This document shows, one piece after another, positions 52,928-62,531 of a stretch of 64,000 nucleotides of DNA. Origin of the DNA: Terriglobia bacterium (lineage in GTDB: Bacteria; Acidobacteriota; Terriglobia; Bryobacterales; Bryobacteraceae); the NCBI GenBank assembly GCA_020073265.1, contig JAIQFN010000011.1, positions 1 through 64,000 on the forward strand, given 5' to 3'. The number at the start of each line of letters is the position of its first letter. Position 1 is the first letter of the stretch. Made by a program: the position numbers and the translations under genes. The notes beneath the pieces are model-generated. The model was not told the DNA's origin and did not search any database. It saw only the letters and a program-made list of their open reading frames with translations.

Positions 52928-54958
52928 TTACTGAGTTCTGGAGTGCACTGTGTCTACCGAGAACTCAGCGTTCTGGCCATGGCACACCAGGCAGCTCTCG
53001 CCGAGCGCCGTGGTATTGGCCACTGCATGGATAGCGGTTGCCTTGTCGTCATGGCAACCCTGGCAAGCGGCCGCGATCGGTCCCATGGTTGGCGTGAAGC
53101 CGCCCGGGCTCGCCACTGCTGCTTGCGCGCCGACGTTGTCCACGCGATAGGAATTATTCACGTGGCAGGTGACGCAGTCGCGAAGGTCGCCCGGATACCG
53201 GACTTCCTGGTAATTGGTGCTTCCCAGGACGTAAGGATTCGCCAGGTTCTCGCCGCGATGGGTGCTGTGGATCTGGGTGGCAAAGCTGACGCTCTGCTTG
53301 GAGGTGCCGTCAGCCAGCGTGGGATTGTGGCAGATCACGCATTCCTGCGTGTTTCCGCGGGAGCCACCATGGATGAACGCCAGATCCTGGTGGCAGGCGC
53401 TGCATTTCGCGGTGGAAACAACCTGGCGTCTCGCCGCCATCGGACTGCTGTCCAGCGAGAAGTAGCTCTCCACCGGCATGGCGCGGTCGGTGGCCGCCTG
53501 TTGCTGGGTGGTGTTGGCCATCAGGTTCACTGTATTCGCGGCTTCCATGGAGATGGTGTAAGAGCCGGTGGCGGTGGCCGGGATCACATTGGTCATCTTG
53601 TAAGCGTAGGTGCCGTCGCTGCCGGCGGTGGCCTTGGTTGGAGTTTCCGAAACTCGCATTCCGCCCGGTTGGGTTCCATAGTCGACGTTCGAGCCACCCA
53701 AGATCATTCGGATGGTGGTCAGTTTGGTGATGTCAACCGGATTGCCGGCTTTGTCCTTCACCTGGAACGTCACTGTCGGAGAACTGCCCGGAGTCGCGTT
53801 GTCGATCTTCATAATCTTCAGGACGAGGCCCGGCAGCGCCGCCGAATTGTTGGGAACCGTGTGCGCTCCCGGAATGGAAGCGTCAAATTCCGTGTGCTGC
53901 GTTGAGGTGTGGCAGTTGGCGCACTGCGTGTCATCCACTTGAACCAGGTTGACGTGATTTTGGCCAGTGGCAAAATTAACATCGTCGTGGCAGGAACCGC
54001 ACACCGCCTGGCTGGGTTTGGTCTTCCAGTTGTCGGCTTGCGCCGGTCCGGCGGCATGACAGGTGGTGCAATTGCGTGCATCCTGCGGGAGCACGATGGA
54101 GGAGTAATCCTGCTTGGTGCCGCGGTGGATGACGAAGTAGTCTCCGCCCGCCTTCACGCTGGGCAGGCTGGATCCCATGTGCAGCTTATGGATGAACACC
54201 TTCATGTCCACGGTGTTGAGCGAATCCGGATTGGTGCTTTGCGGGGTATGACACAGGTCGCAGAAGGCCATCTTCTTGCGAGGGCCGGGGTTTCCGTGAG
54301 CGTTGATCGGATCGTGACAGCCATTGCAACTGGCTTCGTTGATGACGTCCCGGACGTTGGTGGGCTTGGAGCCGTTCGGCACAAAGGTAAAGACATCGTC
54401 CGACGTATACATACTCGGAAAGCCGTAGGCCGATAAGTCACGCTCCACCTGAACGCCGATGGTGTGCGTGGCGGTGGCATCGAAACCAGCCGACGCTTTC
54501 GTCCCAAACGTATAGTCGTAGGTGCCAGTGGTCGAGTCCACCAGCGTGAACGTGCCGTTCTTATCCGTGCCGGCCTGGGTTTGAGGAGCATTCGAGTTGG
54601 TGGTCGACTTGGCGACGCTGGTGGTGTAAGCGATGTATTGAGACTGGCCGTTGGGGATGTAAGCCGCGACGAAGCTAACGCCTTCCGCGCCCGGCGTCAA
54701 GCCGCCGTTCACATCCAGTCCATTGCCGTTGGAGTCCGTCAGAGTGAAGCGGGCAGTGATGGTGCCGTCGCTCGCGATGCTGGCGCTTTTGATCTTGATC
54801 ACGACTCCCGGGGTGAACGAGTTGAATGCGCGATCGGCAACCGCCGCCGGAGAATAATCCCTGTTTTGTTTGGCCGGACGCTGTGCAGCGGCGGCAGTGA
54901 CGAAGACGAAACTACAAGCTAAGGCGAACGTAGCCCTAGCCCGTGCAGAATATTGCAT
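52928..54958 (-). CDS. Decaheme c-type cytochrome, OmcA/MtrC-type
   Basis: A 676-residue secreted protein with a signal peptide (ARATFALACSFVFVTAAAAQ) and ten CxxCH heme motifs: CNGCH, CDLCH, CTTCH, CGSCH, CANCH in the first cluster, and CSACH, CVICH, CVTCH, CQGCH, CLVCH in the second. The two five-heme clusters are separated by a beta-rich domain (LPGLVLKIMKIDNATPGSSP), and an N-terminal beta domain precedes them. This is the OmcA/MtrC layout of outer-surface electron-transfer proteins that reduce minerals or other terminal acceptors. No MtrA or MtrB-like partner, nor a lipobox, was seen in the window. Confidence 0.88.
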   Translation of the reverse strand: MQYSARARATFALACSFVFVTAAAAQRPAKQNRDYSPAAVADRAFNSFTPGVVIKIKSASIASDGTITARFTLTDSNGNGLDVNGGLTPGAEGVSFVAAYIPNGQSQYIAYTTSVAKSTTNSNAPQTQAGTDKNGTFTLVDSTTGTYDYTFGTKASAGFDATATHTIGVQVERDLSAYGFPSMYTSDDVFTFVPNGSKPTNVRDVINEASCNGCHDPINAHGNPGPRKKMAFCDLCHTPQSTNPDSLNTVDMKVFIHKLHMGSSLPSVKAGGDYFVIHRGTKQDYSSIVLPQDARNCTTCHAAGPAQADNWKTKPSQAVCGSCHDDVNFATGQNHVNLVQVDDTQCANCHTSTQHTEFDASIPGAHTVPNNSAALPGLVLKIMKIDNATPGSSPTVTFQVKDKAGNPVDITKLTTIRMILGGSNVDYGTQPGGMRVSETPTKATAGSDGTYAYKMTNVIPATATGSYTISMEAANTVNLMANTTQQQAATDRAMPVESYFSLDSSPMAARRQVVSTAKCSACHQDLAFIHGGSRGNTQECVICHNPTLADGTSKQSVSFATQIHSTHRGENLANPYVLGSTNYQEVRYPGDLRDCVTCHVNNSYRVDNVGAQAAVASPGGFTPTMGPIAAACQGCHDDKATAIHAVANTTALGESCLVCHGQNAEFSVDTVHSRTQ

Positions 54959-55222
54959 AGGCAGTAGTATTTCCTCCTTACCGATTTAGTAGAGACAGGT
55001 AGGTAGTCAGAATCTCGCGGACCAACCGTTACGTGGCAGGACGCTTGCGATCAACAATGCATTTGGCATGCCATCGTGCTCGCCGCGGGATGGTTTGTAG
55101 TACGGTATCGGCCTCAGCCGCAGCAGCGGGGTATTTGGGGCGCTTAGCACACAAAAAACTGAGGCTCTTCGCTCAACCGGGAAGTTTTTGCGGTAGTTTC
55201 AAGTCGAGTGAGCGGCTTGCCG

Positions 55223-58200
55223 CTACCGCACCGCGATGGTCACGGGCAGGCTGGGCTGGCCCGCGGCGGTGATCACGACGGGCACCTGGTCGCCGGGCTG
55301 CACGTTCTTGGGCACGTAGGCATTCACCTGATAGAGTCCGACAAAGGTTGGCGCGAGCCCCGAAAAGAAGACCTCCGCGGTCTGGCCACCGACCGTGACG
55401 CTGACCTGGTTCGTGGTATACGAGTAGGGCGACAGAGGGGCAGCGGCGCCGGTTGGAACGGGCGGATCGACTTTGCCGAGGCCAGTGCAATAGATGATGA
55501 TGGCGTCTCCTGCCTTCACCGGATGCGCGGGATCGGCGAATGTTTGAGCGCCAGTGGCGTCTACTCCGAGTATGATGCCCTGACCTTTGCCGGACGAGTC
55601 CAGCGTGAAGATCCCGGGCGCCGCTGGAGCGACAGTGACGGACTGCGGGGCCGACAGGCTGTTTCCGCGCGTGACGATCACCTGCTGGTCCGTGTTGGGG
55701 GCGACCTCGAACGGAACGATGGCGTTCACCTGCCCGTCGCTGGCGTAAATGAGCGGAGTCGCGATTCCCGCCAGCGCCACCGTGCTTCCGGCGAGGTTCA
55801 CCGGCAAGGGAACTTTATCGGCCTGCGCCTGGCCCTGTGCCAGCTTACTGCCGCGAATGGTGATGAAGCTACCTGGAGCGACGGGCGCTTGCGCGGCATA
55901 GCTGGCGCCGTTGACAATCGCGCCGGTGTCGACAGCCGGAGGCGTATCCAAAGTCAGGAAGCCGCCTTTGGTATGCGCCTGGCCTTTCAAATTCTGCTCC
56001 GGGATTTGGGCGTCCGCTGTCACTGTGACGGACGGAGTATTATGCTGCGGCGTCCAGGTTGAGGTCCAGGTGCCGTCCTTGAGCGAAAGCAGCGAAAGCG
56101 ACACGTCGCCGTTGGAGAAACTGACCACTACGTTGCCGGTGGTCATGGGATTGGCGCAATCGTCGATGACGTAGACGGCGATGGCACCGGGGAAGCCGGC
56201 CGGCACCGTGAAGCCGTCCGAGAGCAGCGTGAAGACCGGAGCCAGCGTGGTGGGCGTACAAGCCGCTTGGGCTTCAGTGAACGACCTCGCCGACGGCCCA
56301 GCGGAAGCCGGCGCTACGATCACCAGGACAATGGCGATGTTGCGCGTGCTGCCGTCCGAGAACAAGAGCGTGATCGAGCCGCGGTGAATGCCGGGGTTCA
56401 GTCCTTTGATGTTCGGCTGGACGACGATGCGCACCGGTTGAGCTGCTGTGACCGTACCATCCGGGGGGAGCGTCGTGATCCAGTTCTGGCTGTCGGCCGT
56501 GGCGCTTACTGAGCGGAACGTAACGGGCGTAGTGCTCAGACTCTGTACCAGCACGGTCTGGGATCCGGGGGATTCGCCTCCAGCGACGGCGGTAAAGATG
56601 ATAGCCGAGGGTTGCACGATCGGGCCGATTTTGCTGCCCGGCTTGAGGACATTCAGAAAAACCGACACAGACTGAGGCGTGTTGTCGGCGTCCGGCGCGC
56701 TGACTTGCACCGTTCCAGAATAGGTACCGGCGTCGAGGGACAGCGGGTTCACGTCGAGTCGAACGGCGGGAACCAGTGGTGAATCCGCATCGCTCACCCC
56801 GCTGCCGGGGAACGCGGAGAGCCAGCCACCGCCGGACAGCGTGGACGCTTGGGCGGTCCAACGCATCTGGCCGCGGCCGGTATTCAGGATATTGAAGAAT
56901 TGCGGCGGCGCCGGTCCGCCACCTTGCACCGCGAAGAAGGTCAAGCCGGTTTGCGGGATCCGGATCGTTTGCGGCACGGCGGAGACGGTCATGGTCACCG
57001 GGACGGTCACTGCTTGCGGAGGATTCGCGCTGGAGAACGTGACGGTACCTGAGTAGGTGCCCGGAATGAGGCCGGTTGGGTCGGCGGTAATGTTGACCGA
57101 AGTTGATCCGAAAGCCGCGAGGGTTGCAGTTCCGGTAGAAGCGGAGAGCCAGTGCCCGCCGAAGGTTGTAGTGGCGGCCACGTTGGCGACGATCGAGCCT
57201 CCGCCGAGGTTCGACACCGAGAGCGTCCGCGAGCGGGCCGGCGATTGCTGCACGAATGAAAAGACCATCGAGGTAGGTTTCACGTCGAGACTGGGCTGAC
57301 CGGCGGCAGTGACGGTCAATGCCACCGCTATGGTTTGCGAAGCCGGGCTGGCGTTGGGAGCAGTGATGTTGATGGAGGCCTGATTCGCGCCGGCCGTAAG
57401 CTTGGAGGGGTCCACTGTCACCTGGAGCGTGACGGGCATGAACCCGGACGCGGGCGAAACGCTGAGCCAGGGACTCGAAGCTGGCACGGACGTGGTGTAA
57501 GGGATGCCGGGAATCGAGCCGGTCAGATTGACGCTTTGTGTCACGGGCGAGGATCCGGCGGGCGCGGTGAATGCGAGGTTGGTGGCCGAGATCTGAAAGC
57601 CAGGCGGGTTGGCGAGCACCTCGCGGATCCGATTGAGCCCCAAATCGGCGATCAGGACATTACCCGCCAGATCCACGGCGACATCGGTTGGAGCTCCGAT
57701 AAAGGTGTTGGTCGCTGGGCCGCCGTCGCCGAATCCGGCTGGCGGCAGCGAACCGGCGAAGGTGGTGATGGTGCCATTCAGATCGACCTTGCGAACGACG
57801 CTATTGCCCTGATCGGCTATGTAGAGATTGCCGGCAGGATCGAAGGCCAGGCCTTGCGGATTCTTCAGAGAGGCCTTTACAGCCGGGCCGGTGTCGCCGG
57901 AGTAGTCAGGCAGTCCATTGCCGGCGACGGTAGTAATGGTGAGGTCGCTGGCGGCGATGCGGCGCACGCGATTGTTGGCGGAATCGCAGAAGTAAATCGC
58001 GTTGTTGAAAAAAACCAGGCCGATCGGTTTGTTTAGCTTGGCGTCGGCCGACTTGCCGCCGTCTCCGGAAAAGCCAGCCTCCCCGGTGCCGGCAATGACA
58101 CCGCCGTGCGTAACGGTTGAATTTACCGCCACCACGCGGTTTGTACCCCGGTCGGCGATCAGAAGGTCTCCCGAACCATCGAAGTCCAGGCCGTATGGTT

Positions 58201-59677
58201 GGCTGTGACCTCGTGCGTCGGGGCCAAAGACGGAGTTGCCGGTATCGACAAAAGTGGTGATGGTTCCGCTTGCGTCGATCCTACGGACGGCCTGATTGAA
58301 GCCGTCGGAAAAATACAAATTATTGTCAGGCCCGAGGCGAAGGTAGGTTGGAAAGGCGACCGTGGCTTGGGTTGCCGGGCCGCCATCGCCGGAATAACCC
58401 TGAAAGCCGGTGCCGGCGTAGACCGAGATGGCGCCATCCTGGGCCACGCGGCGGATGCGGTTCTGACCGGTCTCGGAGAAGAACACATTTCCTGAAGCAT
58501 CGGCGACGACTGAAGTGGGCAGGTATAAGGTAGCGCTGGTGGCGACGCCTCCGTCGCCCGAAAAACGATACAAGCCGTTTCCGGCTATGGTCTGAACATT
58601 CCCGTCGGCTGTTACCGCGCGTATGCGGCGGTTTTGATCGCCGATCAGAACGTTTCGCATCGAATCGACCGCGATGCCAGGCGAGACCAGATTGAACTGG
58701 GCTTTCAGCGCGGGGCCGCCGTCGCCGGCGAATCCCGCGGTGCCGCTGCCGGCGATGGTTGTGATTATGCCATTGGCGTCAACTTTGCGTACGCCGGCTA
58801 CGACCACATCGGCAATGTAGACGTTGTTGGCGGAATCGGTGGCCACCGCCGCGGGAATCAAACCGGCTTGAGTAGCGGGTACGCCTTCTGCAAAATTGAT
58901 GCCACCCCCGGCGAAGGTATCGATGATTCCGGCCGAGACCTTCCGCACGACGCCGTTGAAACTGTCGGCGATGTATAGGGTCCCAGCCGTATCCAGGGCG
59001 ACGTGGACCGGGAAATTGAGTCGAGCCGCGGTGGCCGACGCACCGTCGCCTAAGTATCCAGGGTGGCCGTTCCCCGCGACGGTGGTGATGATGCCGTCGG
59101 CGGAAACTTTGCGGACCACGTTGTTGCCGGTGTCGGAGATGTAGAGATTGCCGGCTGAGTCCACCGCCAGGCCTCTGGGTTCGTTGAGCCGCGCCTGGAT
59201 CGCCGGACCGCCGTCGCCGGTGTAGCCCTCGTCTCCGGTTCCCGCAATGGTCCGGATGATGCCGTCGGGCGTGACTCTGCGAACGTGACTGCCGAACTCG
59301 GCGATGTAGAGATTGCCTTGGGTATCGACGGCGATGCCGAGCGGCGTATCGAGCGAGGCGTTCACCGCCAAGCCGCCATCGCCCGAACGGGTGAGCAGGC
59401 CGTTGCCGGCAACCACGTTGATGATGCCGTCCGGGCCGACGCGCATCACCATGCCGTTGTCGGCGTCGCAGATGTAATAATTCCCGTTCTGATCGGTAGC
59501 GACGTCCAGACTGAACAGGCCGCCGATGGGAGCCTGCAGGGCCGGGCGGCCGTCGCCTGGAAACAGCCAGTCGGTGCCGGCGAAGGTGGTGATGGTCTGC
59601 TGACCGAAGGCCGGAAGAAGAAGAGCGAGAGACGCTGCGAAGGCGGCAAGATATCGGCGGCGATTAGTGGGACACAT
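55223..59677 (-). CDS. Giant secreted NHL-repeat/Ig-like protein with Solibacter C-terminal domain
   Basis: A 1484-residue protein. Signal peptide (YLAAFAASLALLLPAFG) and about 650 residues of NHL repeats, with blades such as LYIADQGNSVVRKVDLNG and LYISDTGNNVVRKVSADG, each followed by an ITTVAGNG-type strand. Then come several BACON/Ig-like domains (WLSVSPASGFMPVTLQVTVD, ANPPQAVTVPVTMTVSAVP) and a C-terminal domain that starts at about residue 1265 (VNGASYAAQAPVAPGSFITI, QVNAIVPFEVAPNTDQQVIV, LYQVNAYVPKNVQPGDQVP). That end looks like TIGR03437, the Solibacter uncharacterised C-terminal domain. A surface adhesin or extracellular binding role is likely. Confidence 0.88.
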   Translation of the reverse strand: MCPTNRRRYLAAFAASLALLLPAFGQQTITTFAGTDWLFPGDGRPALQAPIGGLFSLDVATDQNGNYYICDADNGMVMRVGPDGIINVVAGNGLLTRSGDGGLAVNASLDTPLGIAVDTQGNLYIAEFGSHVRRVTPDGIIRTIAGTGDEGYTGDGGPAIQARLNEPRGLAVDSAGNLYISDTGNNVVRKVSADGIITTVAGNGHPGYLGDGASATAARLNFPVHVALDTAGTLYIADSFNGVVRKVSAGIIDTFAGGGINFAEGVPATQAGLIPAAVATDSANNVYIADVVVAGVRKVDANGIITTIAGSGTAGFAGDGGPALKAQFNLVSPGIAVDSMRNVLIGDQNRRIRAVTADGNVQTIAGNGLYRFSGDGGVATSATLYLPTSVVADASGNVFFSETGQNRIRRVAQDGAISVYAGTGFQGYSGDGGPATQATVAFPTYLRLGPDNNLYFSDGFNQAVRRIDASGTITTFVDTGNSVFGPDARGHSQPYGLDFDGSGDLLIADRGTNRVVAVNSTVTHGGVIAGTGEAGFSGDGGKSADAKLNKPIGLVFFNNAIYFCDSANNRVRRIAASDLTITTVAGNGLPDYSGDTGPAVKASLKNPQGLAFDPAGNLYIADQGNSVVRKVDLNGTITTFAGSLPPAGFGDGGPATNTFIGAPTDVAVDLAGNVLIADLGLNRIREVLANPPGFQISATNLAFTAPAGSSPVTQSVNLTGSIPGIPYTTSVPASSPWLSVSPASGFMPVTLQVTVDPSKLTAGANQASINITAPNASPASQTIAVALTVTAAGQPSLDVKPTSMVFSFVQQSPARSRTLSVSNLGGGSIVANVAATTTFGGHWLSASTGTATLAAFGSTSVNITADPTGLIPGTYSGTVTFSSANPPQAVTVPVTMTVSAVPQTIRIPQTGLTFFAVQGGGPAPPQFFNILNTGRGQMRWTAQASTLSGGGWLSAFPGSGVSDADSPLVPAVRLDVNPLSLDAGTYSGTVQVSAPDADNTPQSVSVFLNVLKPGSKIGPIVQPSAIIFTAVAGGESPGSQTVLVQSLSTTPVTFRSVSATADSQNWITTLPPDGTVTAAQPVRIVVQPNIKGLNPGIHRGSITLLFSDGSTRNIAIVLVIVAPASAGPSARSFTEAQAACTPTTLAPVFTLLSDGFTVPAGFPGAIAVYVIDDCANPMTTGNVVVSFSNGDVSLSLLSLKDGTWTSTWTPQHNTPSVTVTADAQIPEQNLKGQAHTKGGFLTLDTPPAVDTGAIVNGASYAAQAPVAPGSFITIRGSKLAQGQAQADKVPLPVNLAGSTVALAGIATPLIYASDGQVNAIVPFEVAPNTDQQVIVTRGNSLSAPQSVTVAPAAPGIFTLDSSGKGQGIILGVDATGAQTFADPAHPVKAGDAIIIYCTGLGKVDPPVPTGAAAPLSPYSYTTNQVSVTVGGQTAEVFFSGLAPTFVGLYQVNAYVPKNVQPGDQVPVVITAAGQPSLPVTIAVR

Positions 59678-59821
59678 TGTGGCTGGATCGGTATCGAACA
59701 GGATTTAATTATGTCATTGGCAACGGTGTGGCGAAGGAGGTCGATTGTCTTTCGGAGCGGCATGGATTGTATATACTGGCTCCTGACGGGAACCAGGAAC
59801 TAATCCGGCTAAGGAGAAGTC

Positions 59822-60319
59822 ATGTCAAAGCAAAGAGCGTTAGCGATCGCAGTTCTGGCGCTGCTGATTGGCGGCCTCACGTGGGCCGTGGCGCAGACCA
59901 GCAAGCGATCGTTCACCGCGGAAGACTACGTCGAAATCCAGCAGCTCTACGCGAGATACAACAACGCCATCGATTCCGGCGATGCCGAAGGCTACGCCGC
60001 GACGTTCACCCCGGATGGGGTCTTCAACACTTTTAACGGCCACGACGCGCTGGTTGGGTTCATCCATAACTGGCGGGAGAAGATGGGCGGGGCCAACCGC
60101 CGCCACTGGAACACCAACCTGCTCATCACTCCGACACCGGAAGGCGCCAACGGCACGGTCTACTTGTTTCTGATGGACGTGGGCGCTCGGCCGCCCACCA
60201 TCGGCACGGCGGCGAAGTATGAAGATCAGCTGGTCAAGACGGCCGATGGCTGGCGCTTCAAGAAGCGCGTCACCAAGGCCGACGGTCCGCCGCCCGCGGC
60301 GCCCGCTCCCAAGCAGTAG
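59822..60319 (+). CDS. Secreted SnoaL-like (NTF2-fold) protein
   Basis: A 165-residue protein with a signal peptide (ALAIAVLALLIGGLTWAVAQ) and a SnoaL-type fold: YVEIQQLYARYNNAIDSGDA, AEGYAATFTPDGVFNTFNGH and RRHWNTNLLITPTPEGANGT. NTF2-fold proteins of this kind act as small hydrolases or binders. The tail is Pro/Ala-rich. AAGGAG lies 6 bases before the ATG. It is divergent from the NHL giant and precedes the heme operon by 130 bases. Confidence 0.82.
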   Translation: MSKQRALAIAVLALLIGGLTWAVAQTSKRSFTAEDYVEIQQLYARYNNAIDSGDAEGYAATFTPDGVFNTFNGHDALVGFIHNWREKMGGANRRHWNTNLLITPTPEGANGTVYLFLMDVGARPPTIGTAAKYEDQLVKTADGWRFKKRVTKADGPPPAAPAPKQ

Positions 60320-60449
60320 GACGACTTCGCGCGCTGGTCCGCCGCCCTGGTGCAGGCCAGCGCGCCAGTTTCTTCGTTTTCGGCCCAAGACAGCGGATTT
60401 TCAGCGTCACTCCGGTGCCGAAAACGCCCCCACGCTATACTGAAATTTA

Positions 60450-61268
60450 ATGCACGAAATGGCCTTATTTTGGCTTCGTCTGGCCACCGCGCTGTATGGC
60501 GTGGGCCTGCTGCACGCGTTGGCCGTGCTGCTGCGCAAGAAGGCCGGGTTCCTGAAGCCCGCGCTGTTCGCGTTTCTGGTGGGCGCGGTCCTGCATTTTG
60601 TCGCCATCGTCGAGATGGCCTCTTCGAGCGGGCATCTGCCGGTGGACAATTTCTTCGAGTGCGCCACGCTGTCGGCGTTTCTGATCGCGGTCTTATTTCT
60701 GTTCGTCTATTGGCGCTACGATTTTGCCAGCCTGAGCGTCTGCATCTTTCCGCTGGTGTTCGTGATGACGCAGGTGGGGTCGATGGAGACGCCCATGCTG
60801 GCGTGGCCGAACTCGGGCGTGCGCAACGCCTGGCTGTTGCTGCACGTGATGATGATCCTGCTGGGTTATGCGGCCTTGTTGCTGACGGCGGTGGCGTCCA
60901 TCTTCTACCTGATCCAGGAGCGGCAGCTCAAGCGCAAGACCAAGGTCAACCTGTTCACGCGGCTGCCCCCGCTCGGAACGCTGGACAACCTGGTGACCAA
61001 TTCGATGAGCCTGGGTTTTGTGTTCATCACGCTGGGAGTGATCGCGGGGAGCACCTGGGCGTCCATCGAATCGGGCACGGCGTGGATCAGCGAACCGCGC
61101 ATCGCGCTGGCGTTCATCACCTGGGGCTTCTACCTGACCATGGTCTTTCTGCGCGCGACAGCCGGGTGGCGTGGGCGTAAAGCCGCGCTCATGGCGGTGG
61201 CGGTGGTGTGCTGTTCGGCCCTGACCTGGGCCGCGCACGTGGGGCTGCGATCGACCATCGTCAAATGA
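60450..61268 (+). CDS. CcsA/HemX-like cytochrome c assembly protein
   Basis: A 272-residue membrane protein with about eight hydrophobic helices. The CcsA/CcmF-like tryptophan and histidine features are visible (AIVEMASSSGHLPVDNFFEC, LLHVMMILLGYAALLLTAVA, SEPRIALAFITWGFYLTMVF). It is the type found upstream of hemA, like B. subtilis HemX, and may aid heme delivery or glutamyl-tRNA reductase level. The stop overlaps the hemA start (ATGA). A TATACT at 60436-60441 lies only eight bases before the ATG, so a leaderless mRNA is possible but not shown. Confidence 0.85.
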   Translation: MHEMALFWLRLATALYGVGLLHALAVLLRKKAGFLKPALFAFLVGAVLHFVAIVEMASSSGHLPVDNFFECATLSAFLIAVLFLFVYWRYDFASLSVCIFPLVFVMTQVGSMETPMLAWPNSGVRNAWLLLHVMMILLGYAALLLTAVASIFYLIQERQLKRKTKVNLFTRLPPLGTLDNLVTNSMSLGFVFITLGVIAGSTWASIESGTAWISEPRIALAFITWGFYLTMVFLRATAGWRGRKAALMAVAVVCCSALTWAAHVGLRSTIVK

Positions 61269-62530
61269 GATTCTCGATCACAGGCGTGAATCACAACACC
61301 GCTCCGGTGGAAGTGCGCGAGCGCCTGGCGTTCGACGAGCATTCGCTCTCGACGGCCCTGCAGGAATTGAAACGCCGGCCGGGCTTTTGCGAAGGGATGA
61401 TTCTTTCCACCTGCAATCGGGTGGAAGTGGCGCTGACGTCGGAGGACGCCTCGGGCGCCGGCCTGGCGGTGGACGAGTTTCTGGCCGACACGCGGCACGT
61501 CGCGCGCGAATGGGTGACGCCGTATCTTTACCACTACGAAGACGGCGATGCCATCCGGCACCTGTTCCGCGTGGCGGCGAGCCTGGATTCCATGGTGGTG
61601 GGCGAGCCTCAGATCCTGGGCCAGCTTAAGGCGGCCTACGCGCTGGCCAAGGAACACGGCGCGCTGAGCGGGTTTCTGGACGGTCTGCTGACGCGCGCCT
61701 TCAACGTCGCCAAGCGCGTGCGGTCTGAGACCGACATCGGCGAGAGCGCCGTATCGGTGAGCTATGCGGCCGTGGAGCTGGCCAAGGAGATCTTCGGCAC
61801 CCTGGCCGACAAGCGCGTGCTGATCGTGGGCGCGGGGAAAATGTCCGAGCTGGCTGCGCGTCATTTGCGCCGCAGCGGCGCCACGCATATTTTCGTGACC
61901 AACCGCACGCCGGAGCGGGCCGTCGAAATGGCGCAGCTCTTCGGGGGCCAGATCGTCGAATACACGCGCTTCCTTAGTTTTTTGCCTGAAGTGGATATCG
62001 TGATCACCAGTAGCGGCGCACCGCACTACATCCTGGTGCGCGACGACATGAAGAAGGTGATGGCGGCCCGGCGCAACCGGCCCATGTTCCTGATCGACAT
62101 CGCGGTGCCGCGCAACATCGAACCCATTGTCAACGAGCTGGACAACGTGTTCCTCTACGACATCGACGACCTGCAAAAGGTGGTGGAGACCAACCTGGCG
62201 GGGCGCATGCAGTCGGCCGTGGACGCCGAGGCGATCATTCGCGAGGAAGTGGACCGCATGATGGCGCGGTTGAAAGAGCGCTCCGTGGTTCCGACCATCG
62301 TGGGACTACAGGAGCAGCTCGAGAGCGTCCGGGCGGCGGAGGTGGCCCGCATGCGCGGCAAGCTGGGCACGCTGACGCCGGAGCAGGAGCAGGCGCTCGA
62401 AGCGCTGACCCGGAGCATCATCAACAAAATCGCGCACGGACCCATTTCGGAATTGCGCCGCCACGCCACGCAGCCCGATGGCCACCACTTCGTCGCGGCC
62501 ATTCGAAAGGTGTTCCGGTTGGGCGAATAG
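61265..62530 (+). CDS. hemA: Glutamyl-tRNA reductase
   Basis: A 421-residue enzyme making glutamate-1-semialdehyde from Glu-tRNA, the first step of C5 heme synthesis. Motifs: GVNHNTAPVEVRERLAF, the catalytic Cys in ILSTCNRVEV, VAASLDSMVVGEPQILGQLK, and the NADPH domain VLIVGAGKMSELAARHLR. The C-terminal helices (LESVRAAEVARMRGKLGTLT) are present. ATG at 61265 overlaps the stop of the HemX-like gene; hemC follows 1 base later. Confidence 0.96.
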   Translation: MRFSITGVNHNTAPVEVRERLAFDEHSLSTALQELKRRPGFCEGMILSTCNRVEVALTSEDASGAGLAVDEFLADTRHVAREWVTPYLYHYEDGDAIRHLFRVAASLDSMVVGEPQILGQLKAAYALAKEHGALSGFLDGLLTRAFNVAKRVRSETDIGESAVSVSYAAVELAKEIFGTLADKRVLIVGAGKMSELAARHLRRSGATHIFVTNRTPERAVEMAQLFGGQIVEYTRFLSFLPEVDIVITSSGAPHYILVRDDMKKVMAARRNRPMFLIDIAVPRNIEPIVNELDNVFLYDIDDLQKVVETNLAGRMQSAVDAEAIIREEVDRMMARLKERSVVPTIVGLQEQLESVRAAEVARMRGKLGTLTPEQEQALEALTRSIINKIAHGPISELRRHATQPDGHHFVAAIRKVFRLGE

Positions 62531-62531
62531 C

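Noticed and set aside
55034-55049. TGGCAGGACGCTTGCG, a near-perfect sigma-54 -24/-12 pattern on the plus strand
   Set aside because: It points toward the 3' end of the minus-strand NHL gene with no plus-strand gene after it, so it is probably chance; a small RNA there was not visible.
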